The translations under genes and the position numbers were made by a program. Shown here piece after piece: positions 1-5,294 of a DNA stretch of 7,941 nucleotides; the stretch's first letter is position 1, and every line of letters begins with the position of its first letter. Under the pieces are notes generated by a model. It was not told where the DNA came from, made no database searches, and saw only the letters and a program-made list of their open reading frames with translations. This DNA is from Candidatus Woesearchaeota archaeon (GTDB lineage Archaea; Nanobdellota; Nanobdellia; Woesearchaeales; GW2011-AR15): contig JAMPXQ010000061.1 of assembly GCA_023701075.1 (NCBI GenBank), positions 1-7,941 of the forward strand, read 5' to 3'.

Positions 1-99
1 GTGCAGGCGATAAAACATAAACGATTGAATATGTATGGTGTGATGTTCCATCCTGAAGTGAGAAATCCTCAGATAATAAGACTCTTTTTGAATCTTTAG
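1..99 (+). CDS. guaA: C-terminal end of a class I glutamine amidotransferase, probably the glutaminase subunit of archaeal GMP synthase (5' partial)
   Basis: Frame 1 is open from the window edge to a TAG at 97-99 and gives 32 residues. It contains YGVMFHPEVRN, the C-terminal motif of class I (triad) glutamine amidotransferases, with the catalytic His and Glu in FHPE. The preceding QAIKHK and the following IIRLFLNL match the usual end of the GMP synthase glutaminase domain, which releases ammonia from glutamine for XMP to GMP conversion. The protein stops right after this domain with no ATP-pyrophosphatase part, as expected when the two halves are separate subunits, which is typical of archaea. 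TrpG/PabA proteins normally read FHPES at this place, so FHPEV favours GMP synthase, but 32 residues cannot exclude another class I amidotransferase. The true start lies outside the window. Confidence 0.72.
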   Translation: MQAIKHKRLNMYGVMFHPEVRNPQIIRLFLNL

Positions 100-247
100 T
101 TAAGTGCTGGATAATTAATTCTTTCTAAAAGCAGAGATACATTCCAAATAGTGATTATCATTTAATAGAAAAACATTACTAAACCCATTAAGGACAAGTA
201 TTAGAACTTAATTGGCATAGATAAGCAAAAAATGAACCATTTATAGC

Positions 248-259
248 TTTATATATAAC
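248..259 (+). promoter_or_regulatory. TATA box of the 278-1327 gene
   Basis: TTTATATATAAC is centred about 24-25 bases before the ATG at 278. Archaeal transcription starts roughly 25 bases downstream of the TATA centre, so the transcript would begin at or next to the ATG and be leaderless. The bases before the ATG (TTTTTCTTTATGAC) contain no GGTG-type ribosome site, which agrees. Confidence 0.7.
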
Positions 260-277
260 TTTATTTTTCTTTATGAC

Positions 278-1327
278 ATGAATTCGCAATCCTTAGAATC
301 TTTAGTTATAGGTGGTACATATAAAGCTAGGCTTGCAGAACCTATGTTCAATCTAATCGACCTGCCAGGTGATGGGGAATGTCCCGTTGTAGAGATATTT
401 GGACCAAAGGATACTATTAATCCAAGCTATATAGGGTATATGGTTGAATCTTCTCACCCTAAATTTCGCTATGAATCAAATGCAATAAGAAAAAAATTGC
501 TTGAGCAGGCGAATGGAGGGAAAGAGCATTTTCCAAATGGATTCAATGTCCATGTATTAAGCAATGAAGGAAATGGGACCAGCTCCTATTTTGTAGTCGG
601 TACTGCAAAGAGTGCTGATGAATCTAAATTTGAAATGCCATTAAGCGATGCAGTGTTTATCGGTCCTAATGTTTTTACTGCAAGATATCTGTTTACAAGC
701 AGCAGAGAACGTGCCATACATGGATACGGTGGATACGGATATGATATGCCAAGAATAATGGAAGAGAATCCTGCTGTAAGGGTATGGGATGAGCAAGAAA
801 GGAAACAATTCGGATTTTTGCATCAGACAAGAAAACCTAAGAATGATTTTTGGAGTTTTGATTTGGATAGAACTGCAGAAGCAAAGGGTTTTGCAGGTGA
901 GATAATCTCATATGATTTACTTAATGGTAATGAAGAAAAAGAAATCAGTCCTTTAAAACCAGGTGATTATACCCTAGTCAGGCATGTTGCAGATACAGAT
1001 AGCGGACCTAAAATTTTTGAACCTGTGATTAATTTTGAAACCAAAGACCATGCTGTTCCAAGAGGTGGATATGAGTCCATTGTTACTAGTGTAGATTCAT
1101 ATGAGCGAGGAGGACTAATTTCAAACCTTCCAGTTCTGTGGCTTACACATGATAATAAGAGAGGCGGAAAAATTGCTATAGGATATGTTGCCAGACCTGA
1201 GCATGAGATGGTCAACTTTTTTTATAAGCCAGTCCTTATACAAGATGCAGAGCACTTAGTTGGCAGTTACGTCCCAAAAGCTGAAATAATAGCAAATGGA
1301 AAAATAATATTAGCAAGAAAAGTTTGA
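278..1327 (+). CDS. Protein of unknown function, 349 residues, soluble
   Basis: I do not recognise this protein. It is a full-length frame with ordinary composition, ATG start, TGA stop and a TATA box at leaderless distance, so it is very likely a real gene. It has no signal peptide, no membrane segment and a single Cys (residue 35), so it is probably cytosolic. The sequence is rich in beta-strand-like and Gly/aromatic turns: GYGGYGYDMPR at 149-159, FWSFDLDRT at 191-199, PRGGYESI at 261-268, and a strand-turn-strand stretch around 285-321 (LPVLWLTHDNKRGGKIAIGY and following). This is loosely like the blades of a glycosidase-type beta-propeller, but I see no catalytic motif and give that little weight. 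It is the only gene between the amidotransferase end and the convergent HAD gene and looks monocistronic. Its sampled base composition is clearly AT-richer than that of the UPRTase gene. Confidence 0.85.
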   Translation: MNSQSLESLVIGGTYKARLAEPMFNLIDLPGDGECPVVEIFGPKDTINPSYIGYMVESSHPKFRYESNAIRKKLLEQANGGKEHFPNGFNVHVLSNEGNGTSSYFVVGTAKSADESKFEMPLSDAVFIGPNVFTARYLFTSSRERAIHGYGGYGYDMPRIMEENPAVRVWDEQERKQFGFLHQTRKPKNDFWSFDLDRTAEAKGFAGEIISYDLLNGNEEKEISPLKPGDYTLVRHVADTDSGPKIFEPVINFETKDHAVPRGGYESIVTSVDSYERGGLISNLPVLWLTHDNKRGGKIAIGYVARPEHEMVNFFYKPVLIQDAEHLVGSYVPKAEIIANGKIILARKV

Positions 1328-1338
1328 ACCTTTAGTCT

Positions 1339-1350
1339 TAAACTAGTTTA
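1339..1350. repeat. 12-base perfect palindrome in the convergent intergenic region
   Basis: TAAACTAGTTTA reads the same on both strands. It lies 12 bases after the stop of the 278-1327 gene, between convergent genes. It could be a weak hairpin near the 3' end of the transcript or a protein site. In AT-rich DNA it may equally be chance. Confidence 0.3.
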
Positions 1351-1430
1351 TATTCTAATCTTTCTGAATCTTTATCCCTAACTATCATTGAAAGCGCACG
1401 TGATAACCTAGATATACGTAAGGGCACATT

Positions 1431-1440
1431 AATTTTTTTA
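1431..1440 (+). terminator. T-tract terminator of the 278-1327 gene
   Basis: AATTTTTTTA contains seven T in a row on the plus strand, about 105 bases after the stop codon and before the end of the convergent HAD gene. Archaeal RNA polymerase terminates at T-rich tracts without a required hairpin. I see no comparable tract for the HAD transcript in this gap. Confidence 0.4.
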
Positions 1441-1466
1441 AACCATTTAATATGTCTTATATTGAA

Positions 1467-2051
1467 TTATATCCTCTCTAACCTAGTTCTGAAATCTTCA
1501 AAACTCCTGTATCTATGCGTCCCAAATCCGAATGCCTGTGCAATCCTTATCGATTCTTCCTTATCATCGCAGAAAAGTATCTGGTCCTTTTCGCACCATG
1601 CTACGTCAGCAATCTTTAGAAGCATCTTCTCTTCTGGCTTGCAATAACCCAGCTCATATGACATCAACAGTTCATCAAACACATCATTAAGTGCGTATTT
1701 TTTTATCAGGTGCTTCATCCTGTATCTTTCGTTATTTGTGCAAAGGATGCATTTAATCCCTCTCATCCTGAGCTGGTGGACATATTCTATCATCTCTTCA
1801 TCTATATCCCCATAGTCATACCAGAACTGCATGAATTCTTCGACAGTCTTTTTCCAGCCCCATCTTTCCAGATATGGCTGCAGGGCTTCTTTTGCATCAA
1901 GCTTCCCTATCCTGCATAATTGATATTCATTCTTGAAAAATTCTGATACGGCTTCTTTTTTGATGCCGTATTCTTTTGAGAGCTGCTCGCTAAACAATCC
2001 TTTTGTGATATGCACCATGCCATCAAGGTCAAATATTACTGCCCGTATCAT
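1467..2051 (-). CDS. HAD-superfamily hydrolase (phosphatase-like, subfamily I)
   Basis: The 194-residue protein carries all four HAD motifs. Motif I is IFDLDGM with nucleophile Asp8 and acid/base Asp10. Motif II is the Thr of ILCTNN (residue 105). Motif III is Lys138 in CKPEEK. Motif IV is Asp162-Asp163 in FCDDKEES. The helical cap between motifs I and II (about 15-95) fits subfamily IA, as in phosphoglycolate phosphatases and beta-phosphoglucomutases. The expected chemistry is Mg-dependent phosphoryl transfer through an aspartyl-phosphate in the cytosol; the substrate cannot be read from the sequence. The residue after DxDG is Met rather than the usual Thr, Val or Leu. The ATG at 2051 sits a few bases after DNA that also holds a TATA-like box, so the gene probably has its own promoter although it lies only 35 bases after LemA on the same strand. 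Confidence 0.92.
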   Translation of the reverse strand: MIRAVIFDLDGMVHITKGLFSEQLSKEYGIKKEAVSEFFKNEYQLCRIGKLDAKEALQPYLERWGWKKTVEEFMQFWYDYGDIDEEMIEYVHQLRMRGIKCILCTNNERYRMKHLIKKYALNDVFDELLMSYELGYCKPEEKMLLKIADVAWCEKDQILFCDDKEESIRIAQAFGFGTHRYRSFEDFRTRLERI

Positions 2052-2061
2052 TAGAAATAGA

Positions 2062-2086
2062 TAAAAAAATAATCCAATTTAAAAAA
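2062..2086 (-). promoter_or_regulatory. TATA-like box of the HAD gene overlapping T-tracts that may end the LemA operon
   Basis: Read on the minus strand, the 35 bases between LemA and the HAD gene hold TTTTTTAAATTGG centred near 2080, about 29 bases before the HAD ATG, and then ATTTTTTTAT (seven T, 2062-2068). The first can serve as TATA box for a nearly leaderless HAD transcript. Both T-runs can serve as terminator for the operon ending at 2087. There is no GGTG ribosome site before the HAD start, which favours a separate leaderless transcript over read-through translation. Confidence 0.5.
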
Positions 2087-2674
2087 TCATTGGAAGAGAT
2101 CCTTCACGTCAGGCGCGTCCTCGCTTCCTTCTTTGGATTCAAAGTATTCTTTCTGTGAGAAGCCGAACATGCCTGCAATCAGATTGCTTGGAAACCTTCT
2201 TACTTTTGTATTGAATTCTTTCACTGCATTGTTGAAGAGGTCTCTCTCAACCTTTATCCTGTTCTCAGTCCCTGCAAGCTCTGCCTGGAGGTCCAGATAA
2301 TTCTGGTTAGCTTTAAGGTCAGGATATGCTTCAACAACCACTAGAAGCCTTGATAATGCTGAATTCATCTGATCCCCTGCTTCTGCAAGTTCAGCAGGTG
2401 TCTTAGCACTTCCGACACTTGCCCTGGCCTCAACTATCTGCGTCAAGACTTCCCCTTCATAATCTGAATATGCTTTCACTGTCGCGACAAGGTTTGGAAT
2501 CAGGTCTGCTCTCCTCTGGTATGCGCTCTGCACCTTTCCCCAGGCGTTATTCACTGATTCATCAAGCCCTACCATAGAATTGTATGTACCGCCTACATAA
2601 AGGCCTATCAGCAACGCGAATATGACTATGCCAAGCACTATGCCTGCCCAAACAGGAAATTTATTTTTTTTCAT
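2087..2674 (-). CDS. lemA: LemA family membrane protein
   Basis: 195 residues from the ATG at 2674. A short basic N-terminus (MKKNK) is followed by one membrane segment at about 8-28, then the family signature from YNSMVGLDESVNNAWGKVQ through YQRRADLIPNLVATVKAY (about 52-69). Next are YPDLKANQNYLDLQAEL (about 117-133) and a helix ending in VRRFPSNLIAGMFGF (about 158-172). The tail VKDLFQ is also typical of LemA. The fold is a helical bundle anchored by the N-terminal segment; the molecular role of the family is not settled. A GTG nine bases upstream (2683) is in frame, but it is part of the ribosome site GGGTGAG, which lies four bases before the ATG, so the ATG is the better start. With this start the gene overlaps the zinc-ribbon gene by 14 bases and is third in the operon. 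Confidence 0.95.
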   Translation of the reverse strand: MKKNKFPVWAGIVLGIVIFALLIGLYVGGTYNSMVGLDESVNNAWGKVQSAYQRRADLIPNLVATVKAYSDYEGEVLTQIVEARASVGSAKTPAELAEAGDQMNSALSRLLVVVEAYPDLKANQNYLDLQAELAGTENRIKVERDLFNNAVKEFNTKVRRFPSNLIAGMFGFSQKEYFESKEGSEDAPDVKDLFQ

Positions 2675-2834
2675 TTTTCTCACCCATATGAACTAGTTTT
2701 TCTATCTCGTTATCATCAAGCCACATGCCTCTGCATGCAGTGCATACATCGATAACCACTGCTCCTTTTTTAATCTTTTTCATGAAAACATCACATCTGG
2801 GACATTTCAACTTCTTTTCAGCTGTCTTTACCAT
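2661..2834 (-). CDS. Small TFIIB-type zinc ribbon protein (zf-TFIIB family)
   Basis: 57 residues from the ATG at 2834. Two CxxC knuckles, CPRC (Cys11, Cys14) and CTAC (Cys31, Cys34), are separated by 16 residues and followed by RGMWLDDNEIEKL. This is the classic pattern of the short zf-TFIIB zinc ribbon (CPRC...VCxxCxGxWLDxxEIxKL). It should bind one Zn ion; the partner is unknown, and such domains mediate protein or nucleic acid contacts. The C-terminus is a short Lys/Glu-rich tail. There is no membrane segment. An in-frame GTG at 2843 is possible but is part of the ribosome site AAGGTGG that precedes the ATG by five bases. The start overlaps the TPM stop (ATGGTAA) and the end overlaps LemA, so expression is coupled to both. 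Confidence 0.9.
   Translation of the reverse strand: MVKTAEKKLKCPRCDVFMKKIKKGAVVIDVCTACRGMWLDDNEIEKLVHMGEKNEKK
2679..2685 (-). promoter_or_regulatory. Ribosome binding site deciding the LemA start
   Basis: On the minus strand GGGTGAG is followed by AAAA and then ATG. GGTGA pairs with the usual archaeal 16S rRNA 3' end. The spacing of four bases suits the ATG at 2674, not the in-frame GTG embedded in the site itself. It lies inside the end of the zinc-ribbon gene. Confidence 0.65.
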
Positions 2835-3571
2835 TTGTTCCACCTTCCTCCTGCGCCACCGCCGCCGAAACTTCCTCCTCCAAATCCGCCGAAGCTTCCT
2901 CCACCGGAAAATCCGCCTGAGCCGCCCTTTCCTCCCTTTAGCATCTGACTAAGTATCCAGGCTGCTGTGAAATAATCGTCATCTTTCCTTCCTTTTACCG
3001 GACGTGTGTTCTTGGAAGCCAGACTGAATATCAATATTGCAACTATAATCACGATTATAAATATCATCCAAGCCCTGCTTTCAGCACCCTTGTCATTTTC
3101 AAGTTCCTGCGGAGACGTTCCATTGAGCAGTATCTGCCTTATGACATCTGATGCATCATAAATCCCTTTTGCATAATTGCCTTCCTTGAAGCTTGGTTCA
3201 ATATAATATCTTCCAATCCTTGAGACGACCATATCCGGAAGCTCCGGTTCAAGGCCTCTTCCGACTTCGAAACGATATTGCCGGTCATCTAATGCTATCA
3301 GCAGAAGAAGGCCGTTATTCTTCTCCTTGTCCCCAAGATTTCCTTCTGCGAGCTTATAGGCATAGCCTTCTATGTCTTCTCCATCCAATGTGTCTACAAT
3401 GACGACTGCGTATTCTGCCTTTTTGCTATCGTATATCTCTTTTAGGACAGGTTCAATCTCAGCTATCTGTTCATCAGTCAACAGACCTGAATAATCATTG
3501 ATGAAATATTCTATCTGCTGTGAATGGACTAATGGGAGGAGCAAGAGGAATATAAGGACTAGCTTTTTCAT
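2828..3571 (-). CDS. TPM-domain (YgcG-like) secreted, membrane-anchored protein with glycine-rich tail
   Basis: 247 residues. A signal peptide covers about 1-17 (MKKLVLIFLLLLPLVHS, likely cut before QQ). The TPM domain follows at about 20-150, with the family features VNDYSGLLT-like INDYSGLLTDEQ (24-35), KKAEYAVVIVDTLDG (50-64), KNNGLLLLIALDDRQYRFEVGRGLE (84-108) and a PxF-GNYxxGI segment near 126-137. One membrane segment lies at about 168-186, then a charged linker (RKDDDYF) and a tail of Gly, Ser and Phe at 213-242. The topology predicts an extracellular TPM domain and a cytosolic Gly-rich tail. The family is known for phosphatase-like folds and photosystem II repair in plants; its role in archaea is unknown. 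It is first in the operon, with a TATA box at leaderless distance. TPM and LemA genes recur as neighbours, which supports both calls. Confidence 0.93.
   Translation of the reverse strand: MKKLVLIFLLLLPLVHSQQIEYFINDYSGLLTDEQIAEIEPVLKEIYDSKKAEYAVVIVDTLDGEDIEGYAYKLAEGNLGDKEKNNGLLLLIALDDRQYRFEVGRGLEPELPDMVVSRIGRYYIEPSFKEGNYAKGIYDASDVIRQILLNGTSPQELENDKGAESRAWMIFIIVIIVAILIFSLASKNTRPVKGRKDDDYFTAAWILSQMLKGGKGGSGGFSGGGSFGGFGGGSFGGGGAGGRWNKW
2840..2846 (-). promoter_or_regulatory. Ribosome binding site of the zinc-ribbon gene
   Basis: AAGGTGG on the minus strand lies five bases before the ATG at 2834. It is embedded in the last codons of the TPM gene (Arg-Trp-Asn-Lys-Trp-stop), so the C-terminal residues after the glycine tail are partly dictated by this signal. 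It supports ATG over the GTG at 2843. Confidence 0.65.
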
Positions 3572-3590
3572 GATGATAGGGGGAGAAGAG

Positions 3591-3602
3591 AATTATATAA
3601 TG
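3591..3602 (-). promoter_or_regulatory. TATA box of the TPM-zinc ribbon-LemA operon
   Basis: ATTATATAAT (minus strand) is centred about 25 bases before the ATG at 3571. It is preceded by the purine-rich AAAAGAAACC, suitable as a TFB recognition element. No ribosome site stands before the ATG, so the operon mRNA is probably leaderless at its first gene. Confidence 0.7.
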
Positions 3603-3623
3603 GTTTCTTTTAATATCTTGAAA

Positions 3624-3634
3624 ACTAAAAAAAT
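3624..3634 (-). terminator. T-tract terminator after the 191-residue unknown gene
   Basis: Immediately after the TGA at 3637-3639 the minus strand reads ATTTTTTTAGTT, with seven T in a row (3627-3633). This would end the transcript before the TPM promoter at about 3591-3602. Confidence 0.5.
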
Positions 3635-3636
3635 AA

Positions 3637-4212
3637 TCAGTTAGAATACCTTTCTTTGAAGATGTATTTAGTCACAAGCCTATCATTCAGTGCTGTAATA
3701 TCTATACCTAAGTCTCTTTGAAAGTTCCCTTTAATAGTAGCTCTTTCTTGGATGCATCTTCCAATTGCTTGAGGTGGTGACAACCAATGAAACTCATTTA
3801 TGGCGTAATTTCCGGTAGCAGGATCATAAAGCCTCCAGTATTTTTTTAAATCCTGTGATATCCTTTTTTGACTTTCAGCATCTACTTTTTGATATTGATG
3901 ATACAGTCTTAGGTTTTCGCCTAATTTTGATTCGACAAATTCTTTAGGCGGCTCTTTTGAGAAAACTGCGACATCCTCTTCTGAAACTTTTCCCTCGAAA
4001 TTGCCCATTTCAATTATTTGGCATAATGTTTGATAAAGTGAACTATAGCTTGCTGGAACAGTGAATGGCAACGCTAATTTTTGCGGGAATGCCTGATTTT
4101 CATTTTTTGTAACTTCAACATCTAACATAGTTTCAAGTACGAGCTCTCTTAAAGTATGGTACTTTTCAATTTTTTCAAATGAAGTCTGATAATCTTGGAT
4201 ATTTGATGCCAT
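3637..4212 (-). CDS. Protein of unknown function, 191 residues
   Basis: I do not recognise this protein. It starts at an ATG (4212) with a strong TATA box at leaderless distance and ends at a TGA followed by a T-tract, so it is most likely a real single gene. It has no signal peptide or membrane segment. The N-terminal part is helical and charged (1-35, then SSLYQTLCQIIEM at 57-69). The middle is Lys/Glu/Gln-rich (86-127), and the C-terminal part has conserved-looking aromatic and charged patches: KKYWRLYDPATGNYAINEFHWLSPP spans about 123-147 and IGRCIQERATIKGNFQRDLG spans 150-169. There are two Cys, not in a metal-binding pattern. It is divergent from the metalloprotease gene and shares its 166-base upstream region, which is a possible but unproven functional link. 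Confidence 0.8.
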   Translation of the reverse strand: MASNIQDYQTSFEKIEKYHTLRELVLETMLDVEVTKNENQAFPQKLALPFTVPASYSSLYQTLCQIIEMGNFEGKVSEEDVAVFSKEPPKEFVESKLGENLRLYHQYQKVDAESQKRISQDLKKYWRLYDPATGNYAINEFHWLSPPQAIGRCIQERATIKGNFQRDLGIDITALNDRLVTKYIFKERYSN

Positions 4213-4233
4213 AAATATGATAAAATATCCGTT

Positions 4234-4247
4234 ATTTATATATATTA
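4234..4247 (-). promoter_or_regulatory. TATA box of the 191-residue unknown gene
   Basis: The minus strand reads TAATATATATAAAT, centred about 27 bases before the ATG at 4212, again at leaderless spacing with no GGTG site before the start. It is one half of a divergent promoter region with the metalloprotease gene. Confidence 0.65.
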
Positions 4248-4349
4248 TTATTTGTATTTACTATTTAGTAGTGTTTTTATTTCCACTAACCTAGTATATA
4301 GCATTAGCTAGAATAATACTGGTATTTTTACCTTATTGTTTCATTATCC

Positions 4350-4360
4350 TTTTAAATAAC
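4350..4360 (+). promoter_or_regulatory. TATA box of the metalloprotease gene
   Basis: TTTTAAATAAC is centred about 24 bases before the ATG at 4379. The following AATTCTTTACTATTTTTC has no ribosome site, consistent with a leaderless transcript. It faces away from the TATA box at 4234-4247. Confidence 0.65.
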
Positions 4361-4378
4361 AATTCTTTACTATTTTTC

Positions 4379-5221
4379 ATGTATTCCAATGGCAGCAGCA
4401 ATTATTCTGGAAGAGGAGGGCATGATTTCCTCAATGATATAGTGCAAAGGAATTTTCAGGAATACTTCAGGGCGCCTATCTATCTCCCGGCACATATCAA
4501 TTATAGGCTGGCCTCTCCTTATCTTTCTATGAAAACGAACATGCCACTTTCTTATGGAGGCATGGAAAGATATGTCCTGAGGTCAAATGTGCTTAACCAT
4601 GTCAATCTGGAATATGTACTATCCAATCAGGATTATGGCGCTCAACCGACCACATCTGTCTTTGTCCATGAGCCGCAGATACTTCTGAATGAGAAAAGAC
4701 CATCAGTACCGAAGATTGAAGAGCTTTCTACATGGCTAAAAAAAGAGATACTGAAGACTTTCAAGCTAATGATGGGGTTTGAGATGCCAGACAATATCCT
4801 GATATCTGTCCTTAAAGAAGATGACCTCATCCATGAGCATAGGAAGCATGCAAGGCACTGGAATGAAGGCATCATGGGCTTTGCGATAAATAGGCTGCAT
4901 ATGAATGATTTCTCAAGCATATTCGTCAAAGAGAACCCTCTTGATATGCTGATGCTTACGATAGGGCATGAGATAGGACACTGCTTAAGCCTGTCAAAGG
5001 AGGACGCTATCCTTGAGGAGGCAAAGGCATTCGCTTTTGAACTTGCCTGGATGAAGACCATACATGATTTCAATATACTTGGGCTCAAAGAATCTATGAA
5101 TATCGGCTTATTAAGGCCGTCAGAGAATGGGCTTCATAATGTCGCGCTTTCTTTTGTCAGAAGACAGCTTTATGAGAAAGATGCTTTGGAGATCTTTAAA
5201 GACATCAGTCTTATGGAATAA
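4379..5221 (+). CDS. Predicted HEIGH zinc metalloprotease (gluzincin-like), orphan
   Basis: 280 residues, ATG start placed by the TATA box. The key feature is IGHEIGH at 195-201: His197 and His201 as zinc ligands and Glu198 as the catalytic base of an HExxH protease. A third ligand is probably Glu213 or Glu214 in LEEAKAFAFE (212-221), the EExxA arrangement of gluzincins. The preceding part has a domain with PKIEELSTWLKKEILKTF (111-128) and a strand-rich stretch at 138-180 (NILISVLKEDDL, EGIMGFAINRLH). The first 100 residues are polar, Asn/Tyr/Gly-rich at the very start, and show no signal peptide, so the enzyme is likely cytosolic. There is no membrane segment, which speaks against the M48/HtpX and site-2 groups. 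The substrate is unknown. It is convergent with the ATP-grasp gene. Confidence 0.85.
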   Translation: MYSNGSSNYSGRGGHDFLNDIVQRNFQEYFRAPIYLPAHINYRLASPYLSMKTNMPLSYGGMERYVLRSNVLNHVNLEYVLSNQDYGAQPTTSVFVHEPQILLNEKRPSVPKIEELSTWLKKEILKTFKLMMGFEMPDNILISVLKEDDLIHEHRKHARHWNEGIMGFAINRLHMNDFSSIFVKENPLDMLMLTIGHEIGHCLSLSKEDAILEEAKAFAFELAWMKTIHDFNILGLKESMNIGLLRPSENGLHNVALSFVRRQLYEKDALEIFKDISLME

Positions 5222-5285
5222 CTCTTGCCAGGCCATGCAAACAATGGAACTTAATGATTTGCAGAGCCTAAAAAGAATATTAAAA

Positions 5286-5294
5286 CTTTTTTTC
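5286..5294 (+). terminator. T-tract terminator of the metalloprotease gene
   Basis: CTTTTTTTC (seven T, 5287-5293) lies 65 bases after the metalloprotease stop and directly abuts the stop codon of the convergent ATP-grasp gene, so the two 3' ends meet or overlap here. Confidence 0.45.

Noticed and set aside
100..277. Possible RNA gene or small coding region in the 178-base gap
   Set aside because: I see no cloverleaf, box C/D or long stem and no supported frame; only the TATA box near 248-259 is convincing.
90..307. The 12-mer GAATCTTTAGTT at 90-101 and again at 296-307
   Set aside because: Both copies lie mainly in coding sequence, in different frames and contexts, with no extended similarity. 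It is probably chance in AT-rich DNA.
967..1215. 82-codon minus-strand frame inside the 349-residue gene
   Set aside because: It lies wholly inside a longer, promoter-supported gene, and its composition and lack of any start signal mark it as an antisense shadow.
278..1327. Assignment of the 349-residue protein to a DUF1861/glycosidase-like propeller family
   Set aside because: Only a loose resemblance (GPKDTINPS and strand-turn patterns). No catalytic residues or family motif could be matched by eye, so no name is given.
2850..2935. Repeated TCCTCC/GCCGCC-like units as a possible tandem repeat or CRISPR-like element
   Set aside because: They encode the Gly-Gly-Ser-Phe tail of the TPM protein in frame; the repeat is at protein level and there are no spacers.
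2725..2952. 75-codon plus-strand frame across the TPM/zinc-ribbon junction
   Set aside because: It is the reverse of the Gly-rich tail and zinc-ribbon coding sequence (Arg/Leu/His-rich artefact), and both genes underneath are firmly identified.
4642..5088. 148-codon open frame on the minus strand inside the metalloprotease gene
   Set aside because: It is antisense to the region coding for the HEIGH motif and is Ser/Ile/Phe-rich, as reverse frames of such genes are. It has no promoter or ribosome site, so it is a shadow.
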